Source of the DNA: Clostridium sp. CAG:1219
Lineage (GTDB): Bacteria; Bacillota; Clostridia; TANB77; CAG-465
Direction of reading: 5' to 3'
NCBI GenBank assembly: GCA_000433335.1
Contig: HF996754.1
Span: forward strand, 267-21,312
Length of the DNA stretch: 21,046 nucleotides
Part shown: piece after piece, positions 7,226 through 15,546 of the stretch
Layout: every line of letters begins with the position of its first letter
How positions within the stretch are numbered: the first letter of the stretch is position 1
Notes under the pieces: model-generated
Told to the model about the DNA's origin: nothing
The model's database searches: none
Seen by the model: the letters and a program-made list of their open reading frames with translations, nothing else
Program-made: the position numbers and the translations under genes

Positions 7226-7876
7226 CTAAAATCCTAATTTTTTAACAATTGCACGCCAAGTGTTACATCCTACTATACCATCATCTGTTAAATTATTTGC
7301 TCTTTGAAAACGAATTACAGCATTTTTAGTGTTAGTACCAAATATGCCATCAATTCCAGATGTTGAGTATCCAAGAGCAGTAAGCGCATCTTGTAATACT
7401 GCAACGTATGTATTTTTCCTACCTTGTTTTAAAAGTGGATATCCGCCTGTAGAACATGCAGGTGTAGTGTTTCTTTTGTCTATGTGTATCCAGGTAGGTG
7501 TTAAACTTTTGGGTTCTACATAAGAAAAGTATTTACTTTTTATAGCAAGATTTCTCAAATTATCTCTTTCTGCAGTACTTAGATTTTGTGCTATATCAAA
7601 TGCAGTTCCCGCATAGTGTTGAGATTGACCTGTATGTCCGCCTTCTGTAATACGTTTAAATGCATATCCTACTTTTATTGGACGACCATATAGTGTTCTT
7701 AACTTATTAAATGCTTCGATGGCTCTTCTATCAGCCCATATTGTATCAGATTTTGATGATCCTCTAAATTCTTTTACCGTTAAGTATCTATCTTTTGAAT
7801 ATGGCATAGGATCATTTAAATTTCTGTTATAAGTTTCCATTTTATTTGTTAAATTATTATAAATTAATACTTTCAT
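7226..7876 (-). CDS. M15-type D-Ala peptidase with C-terminal peptidoglycan-binding domain
   Basis: 216-residue two-domain cell wall enzyme. Residues about 30-140 form a peptidase M15-like domain with S85-x-H87-x2-G90-x-A92-x-D94 (SQHYAGTAFD) and WIHID (H131, D133). The three predicted zinc ligands are H87, D94 and H131. Such enzymes cleave D-Ala or D-Ala/L-Ala bonds in peptidoglycan peptides. Residues about 146-213 are a PG_binding_1 domain (LQDALTALGYSTSGIDGIFG, FQRANNLTDDGIVG, TWRAIVKKL). There is no signal peptide or membrane helix. The protein must therefore leave the cell by lysis or a holin, or act in the mother cell. The architecture resembles phage endolysins, but no phage genes are adjacent. 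AGGAGG lies 4 bases before ATG. Divergent from the redox cluster. No clear terminator or sigma-A promoter is visible. Confidence 0.85.
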   Translation of the reverse strand: MKVLIYNNLTNKMETYNRNLNDPMPYSKDRYLTVKEFRGSSKSDTIWADRRAIEAFNKLRTLYGRPIKVGYAFKRITEGGHTGQSQHYAGTAFDIAQNLSTAERDNLRNLAIKSKYFSYVEPKSLTPTWIHIDKRNTTPACSTGGYPLLKQGRKNTYVAVLQDALTALGYSTSGIDGIFGTNTKNAVIRFQRANNLTDDGIVGCNTWRAIVKKLGF

Positions 7877-8031
7877 TTTTCCTCCTTCCTTGTTATATAT
7901 TATGAAAGAAAAATAGTTAAGTGAAAGTTTATAAAATATGTGTATTATTTGCTATTTATAAATTTTAGATAAAAAGTATGTTTTAAAAATTTAAAAAATT
8001 GTGTATAATAATTGTAAGGAGTATGATAAAT

Positions 8032-8343
8032 ATGAATATAAAAATGTATGGAACGGTAGGATGCAGAGGATGTGATATTTTGCGTCAAAATATAGAGAAT
8101 GCAATAAAAGAAATAGGAAGAGATGATATATATTTTGAAATTGAAAAATCTTTAGTAAGGATGTCAGAAAAAAATATAAGTGATATTCCAGTTTTAGAAA
8201 TAAATGGGAAAATTATCTCTAGTGGAGTAGTGTATAGCAGTGATCAAATAATTAATATTATAAATAATAATGAAAAAGTAGATGGAATAGAAATAAATAT
8301 GGTGTGCGATGATGGAGGGTGCAGGATAAATGATAAAAAATAA
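8032..8343 (+). CDS. Small thioredoxin-fold redox protein (CxxC)
   Basis: 103-residue cytoplasmic protein of the small thioredoxin type (thioredoxin_3-like). It begins MNIKMYGTVGCRGC, with the redox pair C11 and C14 directly after the first strand. It has the thioredoxin cis-proline in SDIPVLEINGKIISSG (about 55-70). The C-terminus adds a second, non-family cysteine pair (CDDGGC), which may form another disulfide or bind metal. The start at 8032 is chosen because AAGGAG (8016-8021) is 10 bases away; the frame is open from a TTG at 7999, but the family sequence begins at 8032. A TATAAT at 8004-8009 has no good -35. First of three genes for thiol redox chemistry; it overlaps the next gene by 14 bases. 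Confidence 0.8.
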   Translation: MNIKMYGTVGCRGCDILRQNIENAIKEIGRDDIYFEIEKSLVRMSEKNISDIPVLEINGKIISSGVVYSSDQIINIINNNEKVDGIEINMVCDDGGCRINDKK

Positions 8344-8770
8344 TGTTATAAAAATTATCGCTTTAGTATTAATAATATTGTCCGTAATTTCTATATTTAT
8401 ATATAAAAAAATTATAAATTCAGAAAAGGTAAAAGTAGAAATGAAAAGTGATGAAAAAAATCAAGATGTAGGAATTTATAATGCAGACAAATCTAAAATA
8501 GTGAAGATGCTAAATTTTGTACAAGACGGTTGCCCACCTTGTAAACAAATGAAAAGTTTAATATTAGAATTAAAAGAAGAATATGGAGAAAGAGTAGAAA
8601 TAGAGGAGGTAGACATATATTTAAATTCTAAATTAGCTGAAAAATATGATATAATGTATACTCCAACGCAAATATTTTTAGATAAAGACAACAATATTAT
8701 CTATAAAAATGTAGGATTTTTAGGAAAAAACAAAATAAAGGAAATAATAAATAAAGGTGGTGTTGACTAG
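8330..8770 (+). CDS. Membrane-anchored thioredoxin-like protein (StoA/TlpA-like role)
   Basis: 146 residues. A single hydrophobic helix (about 8-26, IKIIALVLIILSVISIFIY) anchors the protein, with the thioredoxin domain predicted outside. The active site is GCPPC (C68, C71), and YTPTQIFLD near 110-118 provides the cis-proline loop. Extracytoplasmic thioredoxins of this kind reduce or isomerise disulfides in secreted proteins and draw electrons from CcdA, which is the next gene here. In Bacillus the equivalent pair StoA-CcdA is needed for spore cortex formation. The start ATG lies inside the preceding gene, with GGAGG 11 bases upstream, implying coupled translation. The spore role is inferred from context, not from the sequence. 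Confidence 0.8.
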   Translation: MIKNNVIKIIALVLIILSVISIFIYKKIINSEKVKVEMKSDEKNQDVGIYNADKSKIVKMLNFVQDGCPPCKQMKSLILELKEEYGERVEIEEVDIYLNSKLAEKYDIMYTPTQIFLDKDNNIIYKNVGFLGKNKIKEIINKGGVD

Positions 8771-8771
8771 T

Positions 8772-9467
8772 ATGCACGAAATTTTAGAAGGTTTAAATAA
8801 TTTAATGATACAAAATATTTACATAGCACCACTTATTGCGTTTATTGCTGGAGTTTTAGTTGCTTTTTCTCCTTGTTCTTTGAGTTCACTTCCATTATTA
8901 ATATTATATGTAAGTAAAAATGATAAAAAAAAGGCTTTAAAAAATTCAATTATTTATGCAATAGGAAATACAGTTACATTTGTTTTATTAGGAATAATTG
9001 TAAGTCAACTTGGTAAGAAGATAAATTTAATGAATAAATATGTATTTCTAATTTTCGGAGTATTGCTTATTGTTACAGCATGTTATATGATGGGAATTAT
9101 AAAGCTACCTAACATAAGTTTTATTAATAATAGAAATAATAATAAAAATAAAACTAAAAAAAGTTATCTATATTTACTTTTTATAGGAATGTTATCTGGG
9201 ATTTTTAATAGTTCTTGCTCAACTCCTGTATTAATAGGAATATTAACACTAGCAACTGCACTTAGTAAGTTTTCTATTTCTATTTTGCTATTATTTTTTT
9301 ATGGTATTGGAAATGCAATAGTGCAAGTAATATTTGGAAGTTTTATATCACTTTCAGATAAGCTTGTATCTTCGAATAAATATCAAAAAATAGGAAAAAT
9401 AATAAACGTTATTTTAACTATATCTATTTTAATCTTGGGATTATATATGTTATATTTAGGATTCTAA
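8772..9467 (+). CDS. ccdA: CcdA/DsbD-type transmembrane thiol electron carrier
   Basis: Polytopic membrane protein of about 231 residues with roughly six hydrophobic helices. It carries the two conserved cysteines of the CcdA/DsbD family: one in VAFSPCSLSSLPLL in the first helix, the other in GIFNSSCSTPVLIG in the fourth. These form the disulfide that shuttles electrons from cytoplasmic thioredoxin to the outer-face thioredoxin encoded just upstream. A basic Asn/Lys-rich loop (about 121-130) separates the two halves. The start chosen is the ATG at 8772, one base after the previous stop; an in-frame GTG at 8757 overlaps the likely ribosome binding site GGTGGTG. A terminator follows directly, making this the last gene of the redox operon. 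Confidence 0.82.
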   Translation: MHEILEGLNNLMIQNIYIAPLIAFIAGVLVAFSPCSLSSLPLLILYVSKNDKKKALKNSIIYAIGNTVTFVLLGIIVSQLGKKINLMNKYVFLIFGVLLIVTACYMMGIIKLPNISFINNRNNNKNKTKKSYLYLLFIGMLSGIFNSSCSTPVLIGILTLATALSKFSISILLLFFYGIGNAIVQVIFGSFISLSDKLVSSNKYQKIGKIINVILTISILILGLYMLYLGF

Positions 9468-9468
9468 A

Positions 9469-9498
9469 ATGCAAGTTTTATAAACTTGTATTTTTTTT
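9469..9498 (+). terminator. Rho-independent terminator after ccdA
   Basis: A 10-bp stem with one G-U pair (9469-9478 with 9482-9491, three-base loop TAT) is followed by eight T (9491-9498). It separates the redox operon from the germination operon. Confidence 0.88.
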
Positions 9499-9532
9499 GT
9501 AAATTTACAAAGAATAAAAGCAGGAGTTTTTT

Positions 9533-11101
9533 ATGAAAAAAAGTAGTAATGTTGATTTGATGAGATCAAATAAAATAATAGAATATATAAAAAGTTGCAG
9601 TGAGAAAAGCAGTGATATATCATATAGAAAGGTGAAATTTAATGACGAATATATATACATTGTGTATGCAGATTCTATGAGTTCGACTGATTTAATATCT
9701 AATTTTATTATAAAAAGCATAGTTGATATTAGTAAGAATAAAGAGGAAATTAGTCTATATGAAAAGCAAAATTTTGAAGAAAAAAATGCAAAAGAAAAAT
9801 GGCATAAATACGTAGAAGATAAAAATTCAGAGAAGAAAAAAAGTCAATATTTAATTTTAAATTATATTGAAGACAAAATATCAATAAATAATGTAAAAAA
9901 TTTAGACTTCGAAAAAGACGATTTGTTTTATTATATATTTTCAGGATTTGCATTAATTATTTATAAAGATGGTATTTTAGCGCTAGAAACAAAAAAGAAT
10001 GTAGATAGATCAATAGATAAACCAATAATTGAAAATAATATAAGAGGACCAAAAGATGCATTTAATGAAAGCTTTATGACTAATGTAGGACTTATAAGAA
10101 AAAGAATAAAGACTGAAAAACTAGTTTTAAAAGAGCAAAAAGTTGGTAGGAGAACTAAAACAAAAGTAGGAATTATGTATGTTTCTGATATAGCAAAGAA
10201 AGATATGGTAAAACACATAGAAGATTATTTAAAGAAAATTGATATAGATGGGATTTTAGACAGTAATTATATAGTTGAATTTATCGAACAAAATAATAAT
10301 TCGGATTTTCCTACAGTAGTAATGACTGAAAAACCAGATCTTGTATCTTATTATCTTTTACAAGGAAGAGTAGCCATAATCGTTGAGAATAGTCCATTTG
10401 TAATAGTTGTTCCAGCTTTTTTACAAGATTTTGTAAATAATATAGATGACAGTTACGTAAAAAATAGTAATATTATAATTACAAGAATAATTAGATATAT
10501 TGCATTTGTACTTACTATTATAACACCCGCATTGTATATTGCACTTATTACCTTTGACCAAGAATCTATACCAACAGATCTTTTAATATCGTTTGCAAAA
10601 CAGCGTGATTCAGTGCCATTTCCAGCTTTTGTTGAGGCTATGCTTATGATAATTTCATTTGAAATTTTAAGGGAAACAGATTATAGAGTGCCAAATGTCG
10701 CCGGAAATACACTCTCAATAGTAGGCGCATTAATACTCGGAGATGCAGCTGTAAGTGCAGGAATAGTATCTCCTATAATGATTATAGTAATAGCTATTAC
10801 AATGATATCAGGATTAATGTTTTCTGATATAAATATTTTGAATTCTCTTAGAACTTGGAGATTGATATTTTTATTTTTTGCATCAATTTCTGGGATATTT
10901 GGTATTGGAATTGCCACTATGTTTCTCATTATAAAAATGTGTAGTATAACTAGTATGGGAAAGCCATACACTTATCCTATAGCTCCGCTTAATTTTAGTC
11001 AATTGGATAAAGATTTTATAACAAGAGAAAATATCTCTAAAGATCGAAACAGGCAAAAAATACTAACAAATAATTTAATAAAATTAAAAAATAAACAGTA
11101 G
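9533..11101 (+). CDS. gerKA: Spore germination receptor subunit A (GerA family)
   Basis: 522-residue A subunit of a germinant receptor, located in the inner spore membrane and forming part of the ligand-gated complex that starts germination. The N-terminal hydrophilic half contains the family's DGILAL strand and the signature ENNIRGPKDAFNES (R171-G172-P173), with VGLIRKRIKT after it. The C-terminal half has about five membrane helices, including the FPAFVEAMLMIISFEILRE segment (about 363-381) and VGALILGDAAVSAGIVSP, all hallmarks of GerA proteins. Start: ATG with AGGAG 6 bases upstream. First gene of an A-C-B operon, like gerK of clostridia. No sigma-G-type promoter could be read with confidence in the 34 bases after the upstream terminator. 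The exact paralogue name (GerKA versus GerAA) is uncertain. Confidence 0.92.
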   Translation: MKKSSNVDLMRSNKIIEYIKSCSEKSSDISYRKVKFNDEYIYIVYADSMSSTDLISNFIIKSIVDISKNKEEISLYEKQNFEEKNAKEKWHKYVEDKNSEKKKSQYLILNYIEDKISINNVKNLDFEKDDLFYYIFSGFALIIYKDGILALETKKNVDRSIDKPIIENNIRGPKDAFNESFMTNVGLIRKRIKTEKLVLKEQKVGRRTKTKVGIMYVSDIAKKDMVKHIEDYLKKIDIDGILDSNYIVEFIEQNNNSDFPTVVMTEKPDLVSYYLLQGRVAIIVENSPFVIVVPAFLQDFVNNIDDSYVKNSNIIITRIIRYIAFVLTIITPALYIALITFDQESIPTDLLISFAKQRDSVPFPAFVEAMLMIISFEILRETDYRVPNVAGNTLSIVGALILGDAAVSAGIVSPIMIIVIAITMISGLMFSDINILNSLRTWRLIFLFFASISGIFGIGIATMFLIIKMCSITSMGKPYTYPIAPLNFSQLDKDFITRENISKDRNRQKILTNNLIKLKNKQ

Positions 11102-11111
11102 GTGAAAAAGT

Positions 11112-12296
11112 GTGAAAAAATTTATTATAATAATATTGATTGGTATGATTTGTTTTAATGGTTTAGTTAATGAAAGAGAATTAAACAAACTTGCAATTGT
11201 TTCATGTATAGGAATTGATTTATGTGATGATGGAGAATACCAATTGACGGTTAACGTTTTAGATACCAAAAAAAGTGGTGGTGATACGAATGGTGAGGAA
11301 AAATCAGAAAAGAATAAAAATTCCGTAAAAAATGTTTATACAACAAAAAGTTCCAGTATACAAGGAGCATTAAGAGAAATTGTAAATTTGTCTTCTAAAA
11401 AAATGTATTTAGCGCATATAGAAGTTGTAATGTTATCTGAAAAAATATTGAGAGAAAAAAATATAATAGATATTTTAGATTATTTTGTAAGAGATTATGA
11501 GGGTGGAAATGATTTTATATTAACATGTATAAAAGGAAATGAAGTAAAAGAAATTATAGAAAATCTTTCTTTAGAAAATAATCAGTTTGCAACGGATATA
11601 AATGAAAATATAAAATCTGCATATCAATACATTGGTAACACATCTGAAAATATGTTAAACAGTGATTTAAGAAATATATTGCAAAATGGAAAGGAATTTG
11701 TCATTAGTTCATTAGAAGTTGAAAATGCCAATCTACAAGGTAATGAAGAAGAAAAAAATAAAAGTTTTAATATTAAAGTCTCTGATATGGGATATTTTAG
11801 AAATGGAAAACTTATTGGTTTTTTAGAGGGAAAAGATAATTTATGCTATAATATTTTAAATGAAGGAATAACTTTTACAATACTGCAAATAGGAGAAGGA
11901 AAAGATAGAGTGGTAATTGAAATTGTAAATTCTAAAGTTTCTATGATTCCTGAAGTGGTAGAAAATAAATATATTGTAAATATAGAACAAACTGTAACAG
12001 CAAGTATAACTGAAATGGGAGAGAATGTTAAAATAAAAACAAAAGAGGAAAAAAGAAATTACGAAGAAAAATTCGAGAATTTATTAAAAGAATATATTAG
12101 TCAATATATAAAAAATTGTAAAACAAAATATAATTCGGATATTGTTGGATTCAAAAATTTGTTTTATAAATATAAGTATAATGAGTATAAAAATGTTGAA
12201 AATATATTTTATAGTAATATATATAAAAATATAGACATAAATGTTAAAGTAAATGTTAACATTCCAAATTTTGGAGGTGTTGAAAAAAATTGGTAG
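11112..12296 (+). CDS. gerKC: Spore germination receptor subunit C (GerC family), lipobox altered
   Basis: 394-residue C subunit of the germinant receptor. After a hydrophobic signal segment the family motif NERELNKLAIVSCIGID is present, and the length and domain order match GerAC proteins (for example YLAHIEVVMLSEKIL near 98-112 and the C-terminal YISQYIKNCKTKYNSDIVGF helix). Members are normally lipoproteins with G-C-W-(D/N)-x-R-E. Here the same positions read G17-L18-V19-N20-E21-R22-E23, so the lipid-bearing cysteine is leucine. C14 lies nearby, but its preceding residues G-M-I do not make a good lipobox. Start: GTG at 11112, with AGGTGA 6 bases upstream overlapping the gerA stop. It overlaps gerB by 7 bases. 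Function as a receptor subunit is secure by context; lipidation is doubtful. Confidence 0.88.
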   Translation: MKKFIIIILIGMICFNGLVNERELNKLAIVSCIGIDLCDDGEYQLTVNVLDTKKSGGDTNGEEKSEKNKNSVKNVYTTKSSSIQGALREIVNLSSKKMYLAHIEVVMLSEKILREKNIIDILDYFVRDYEGGNDFILTCIKGNEVKEIIENLSLENNQFATDINENIKSAYQYIGNTSENMLNSDLRNILQNGKEFVISSLEVENANLQGNEEEKNKSFNIKVSDMGYFRNGKLIGFLEGKDNLCYNILNEGITFTILQIGEGKDRVVIEIVNSKVSMIPEVVENKYIVNIEQTVTASITEMGENVKIKTKEEKRNYEEKFENLLKEYISQYIKNCKTKYNSDIVGFKNLFYKYKYNEYKNVENIFYSNIYKNIDINVKVNVNIPNFGGVEKNW

Positions 12297-13459
12297 TTAA
12301 TGCAGATAAAGGAGAAGAAGAAATATATAGTTTTTCATATTGGACTACAATGTTTGTTATGATTATTTCAAGTTTCCTAGGTATTACCGCATACATGATA
12401 TATCAAAAAATAAGTCACAATGCATATTTTGCGGGAATTATAGGTACAGTAATAGGTTTTTTGTTTTTATTTGGACTTATAAATTTAAGAAAGTATATGG
12501 GAGATAAAGATATATTTGAGTATAATATTTTTTTATTTGGTAACATATTTGGAAATATAGTAAATATATTTTTGGTTTGTGTAGTATTTTTTATAGCTAC
12601 TATATTTTTTGAAACAATTGCCCAATTTGTTAATTCAAATTATTTAATTGAAACTTCCGTTAATTATATAAAAGTATTATTGTTATCACCGATTGCTTTT
12701 GCAGCGTCTAAAAAAATATCTACTATAAGCAAGATTTCACAAGGGATATTTATAGCAACATTATTCTTTTTTTCAATTTCTTATATAGGAGTATTTGGAC
12801 AATTTGATATAAAAAGAATTTTTCCTGTTATGTCTTGCGGAATAGCTGAGGTATTAAAATGTGGAATAATTTATGCATGTACAGGACTTTTTAGTATGTT
12901 TTTACTTACATGTATACCAAACAGTAAAATACATAGCGATAACAAAAATGTATTAAAAATGGTATTAGTATATCTTTTTGCAAATATACTTATTATTTTA
13001 ATAATGTTAGCTGTAGTTTTAATTTTAGGAGAAGAACTTATTTTAATATATAAATTTCCTGAATATTTAACATTGCAAGAATTTTCCATATTTTCAATAA
13101 TAGAGAGAGTGGAAAATATACTGGCATTACAGTTTATATTATTTAACTTTCTTACTTTAACAATAATGGTTTATTTTATATATAACTACATAAAAAAAAT
13201 AATTAAGGGCTTATCATCAAATTTATCTAAAAGAGTATTAAATAAAAATTATTTGGAAAATTCAATAACTATAGGTATCTGTCTTGCAATATGGATTTTT
13301 ACAAATCATTTTTATAAGTCATCTTTATTCTTAACTTACATAATTAAAAATTACTATATCTATATAACACTTGGTGGTGTAATACTTCCAATGTTTATAA
13401 TATTATTTTTTGGTATTTTAAAAAATATGAAAAATAAAAAACAAAATATAGCCAACTGA
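12290..13459 (+). CDS. gerKB: Spore germination receptor subunit B (endospore germination permease)
   Basis: 389-residue polytopic membrane protein related to amino acid permeases (APC superfamily), the presumed germinant-sensing subunit. About ten hydrophobic helices are visible across the chain. The N-terminal SYWTTMFVMIISSFLGITAY and the RRIFP-like IKRIFPVMSCGIAEVLKCG (about 174-192) fit the family. Translation most likely starts at TTG 12290, since GGAGGTG lies 10 bases upstream and no ATG occurs until well inside the first helices. It overlaps gerC by 7 bases, consistent with coupled translation. Ends inside a bidirectional terminator. Germinant identity cannot be read from the sequence. 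Confidence 0.87.
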   Translation: MVVNADKGEEEIYSFSYWTTMFVMIISSFLGITAYMIYQKISHNAYFAGIIGTVIGFLFLFGLINLRKYMGDKDIFEYNIFLFGNIFGNIVNIFLVCVVFFIATIFFETIAQFVNSNYLIETSVNYIKVLLLSPIAFAASKKISTISKISQGIFIATLFFFSISYIGVFGQFDIKRIFPVMSCGIAEVLKCGIIYACTGLFSMFLLTCIPNSKIHSDNKNVLKMVLVYLFANILIILIMLAVVLILGEELILIYKFPEYLTLQEFSIFSIIERVENILALQFILFNFLTLTIMVYFIYNYIKKIIKGLSSNLSKRVLNKNYLENSITIGICLAIWIFTNHFYKSSLFLTYIIKNYYIYITLGGVILPMFIILFFGILKNMKNKKQNIAN

Positions 13460-13478
13460 TGCGAATGGCTATATTTTT
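13443..13478. terminator. Bidirectional terminator between ger operon and asd
   Basis: A perfect 12-bp stem, AAAATATAGCCA (13443-13454) with TGGCTATATTTT (13466-13477), 11-base loop. It spans the gerB stop codon and the end of the convergent asd pseudogene. The plus-strand tail is short; the minus-strand tail is T-rich. Confidence 0.8.
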
Positions 13479-14477
13479 ATGTTTAACCGTATGTTTTTTA
13501 ATAATATCTCTAATATTTGTACTGCATTTGAAGCAGCCCCTTTTCTTATATTATCAGCTACAACCCACATGTTTAGACTGCTCTTAGCAGAAAAATCTCT
13601 ACGTAGTCTTCCAACATACACAAAATCAGTATCATTTGCTAGTGTATTTATTGGATATAGTGTATCTTTTGGATTATCTAGTAGAATTATCCCTTTAGAA
13701 TTCTTATATAAGTTATAAATATCTTCTATTTTAAAATCATTTTTTAGTTCTACATTTATAGATTCAGAATGTGAATTTAAAACAGGCACTCTAACGCAAG
13801 TAGCAGTTACATTTATTTCTTCATTATGAAATATCTTTTTTGTTTCCTCAATCATTTTTAATTCTTCTTTTGTATATCCATTTTCTAAAAATGTATCTAT
13901 ATGTGGGATACAGTTATTATAAATAGGATAAAAAAATTTAGATTGCTGTTCTCCTTTTGAAGTTTTAATTAAATCTTCTATACCAAGATGACCTGCTCCG
14001 TGAAACAGCCTGATAAGTAGAGTATATTATTCTTTTGAGCCCATAATTATCAAGTAATGGCTTTAGGGCAACAACCGCTTGAATTGTTGAACAATTTGGA
14101 TTTGCAATAATATTTTTATGTTTAAAGATATCCTCACAGTTTACCTCAGGAACTACTAAAGGAACATCCTTATCCATTCTAAAAGCAGAACTATTATCTA
14201 TTACTATAGTGCCATTTCTTGCTGCTATAGGACAAAATTTTTTGCTAATTTCAGCGCCCGCAGAGAAAAGTGCAAAATCAAATTTCTCTTTTTTAAATGA
14301 ATCTTCCTTTAATTCATGTACTTCGTAGTCTTTCCACATAAAATTTATTTTTTTCCCTGCTGACTTTTTTGATGCAAATAGAGTATATGAAATATTATCT
14401 AATTTTTTTTCTTCTAAAATTTTTAGAAAAGAATTTCCCACCAAACCAGTTGCTCCAACAATTGCACATTTTATCAT
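13469..14477 (-). pseudogene. asd: Aspartate-semialdehyde dehydrogenase, single-base frameshift
   Basis: Enzyme that reduces aspartyl phosphate to aspartate semialdehyde, the branch point to lysine, diaminopimelate, threonine and methionine. The first frame carries CAIVGATGLVG (NADP-binding) and the catalytic cysteine C129 in ANPNCST. It then reads STYQAVSRSRSS and stops at 13965. The family expects YQAVSGAGHLGIEDL. Removing one base, either G14000 or T14001 on the plus strand, restores S-G-A-G and a clean frame to 13469, including NNCIPHIDTFLENGYTKEE, TCVRVPVLNSHSES and GAASNAVQI. No other lesion is seen, so this is either a very recent mutation or a sequencing/assembly error. The start is ATG 14477 with AGGTGA 5 bases upstream. 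Restored length would be about 335 residues, normal for the family. No convincing promoter found. Confidence 0.85.
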
Positions 14478-14500
14478 AATTATCACCTATTATATAATAT

Positions 14501-14530
14501 AAAAAAAAGATGATATTATTCCTAATATCA
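14501..14530 (-). terminator. Terminator of the rluA-PF06541-ldh operon
   Basis: On the minus strand an 8-bp stem (TGATATTA / TAATATCA, 14511-14518 with 14523-14530, loop GGAA) is followed by TC and eight T (14508-14501). It lies 12 bases after the D-lactate dehydrogenase stop. Confidence 0.82.
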
Positions 14531-14541
14531 CCTTTTTAAAA

Positions 14542-15534
14542 TTATTCTACTATATTTTCACATTTTCCAGTTTCTATATATTCTTTAATATTAGATAGGG
14601 TAGTAGAAACTATCTTTTCTAATGCTTCTTTTGTAAAGAATGCCTGATGTGCTGTTATAACAACATTTGGCATAGAAAGTAGAATTGAAAGTTCAGCATC
14701 TCTTATATACGAATTTGACATGTCATTTAAGAAATATTCTTCTTCATCTTCAAATACATCAAGACCGACACCACCGATCATTCCTTTTTCTAAACAGTCA
14801 ACAAGATCTTTAGCATTGATTAATTTTCCTCTACTTGTATTAAGTAAAATCACGCCTTTTTTCATTTTAGCTATAGAATCTTTATTTATCATATTATGAT
14901 TTTCTTCGGTTAGTGGACAGTGAAGAGAGATAATATCTGCGTTTTTATAAATTTCATCAAGAGTAGTGTATTTAAAGTTAAGTTCTTCTTCTGCCTTTTT
15001 GTCTTGGTATACATCATATGCAATAACATTTGCACCAAAACCATTCATTATATTAATAAACACTTTACCTATTTTACCAGTTCCAATTACTCCAACAGTT
15101 TTTCCATGGATATCAAATCCAAGAAGTCCATCTAGTGAAAAATTGTATTTTTTTGTTCTTTGGTATGACTTATATACTTTTCTATCAAGTGCAAGTAAAA
15201 GACCTGCTGTATGCTCTGCAACGGCATATGGAGAATATGCAGGAACTCTAACAACTCCAAGTCCTGAGGGTAAGTGAGATATCTCTACATTATTATATCC
15301 AGCACAACGAAGTGCTATTAATTTAACTCCAAGGCTTTTTAATTTCTCTAGTACAACTTTATTAGCACTATCATTTACGAATATACAAACAACATCAAAT
15401 CCTGTAGCGAGTACTGCTGTTTCTTCGTTTAATTTAGTTTTAAAGTAAGTTATTTCATAATTATACTCACTATTATACTTGTCAAACATCTCCCTGTCAT
15501 AATCTTTTGTGTCAAAAAAAGCTATTTTTATCAT
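14542..15534 (-). CDS. ldhA: D-lactate dehydrogenase (NAD-dependent D-2-hydroxyacid dehydrogenase)
   Basis: 330-residue enzyme that reduces pyruvate to D-lactate with NADH, regenerating NAD during fermentation. Nucleotide-binding motif G-x-G-x2-G (GVIGTGKIG, about 148-156) is followed by D174 after the next strand, which favours NAD over NADP. The catalytic triad fits: R235 in NTSRG, E264 in DVFEDE and H296 in VITAHQAF. LRCAGYNNV (about 75-83) and VPAYSPYAVAEH are typical of the D-LDH subgroup. AGGAGG lies 8 bases before ATG. It is 12 bases after the PF06541 gene and ends the operon at a strong terminator. A related hydroxyacid such as 2-hydroxyisocaproate is possible, but D-lactate is the best call. 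Confidence 0.9.
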   Translation of the reverse strand: MIKIAFFDTKDYDREMFDKYNSEYNYEITYFKTKLNEETAVLATGFDVVCIFVNDSANKVVLEKLKSLGVKLIALRCAGYNNVEISHLPSGLGVVRVPAYSPYAVAEHTAGLLLALDRKVYKSYQRTKKYNFSLDGLLGFDIHGKTVGVIGTGKIGKVFINIMNGFGANVIAYDVYQDKKAEEELNFKYTTLDEIYKNADIISLHCPLTEENHNMINKDSIAKMKKGVILLNTSRGKLINAKDLVDCLEKGMIGGVGLDVFEDEEEYFLNDMSNSYIRDAELSILLSMPNVVITAHQAFFTKEALEKIVSTTLSNIKEYIETGKCENIVE

Positions 15535-15546
15535 ATATATTACCTC

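Noticed and set aside
7877..8031. Sporulation sigma factor promoters between the M15 gene and the redox operon
   Set aside because: CATAATAT on the minus strand resembles a -10 of sporulation sigma factors, but no matching -35 was found at the right distance.
9499..9508. Palindrome GTAAATTTAC after the ccdA terminator
   Set aside because: Ten AT-rich bases, likely chance; no recurrence seen and no recognisable operator.
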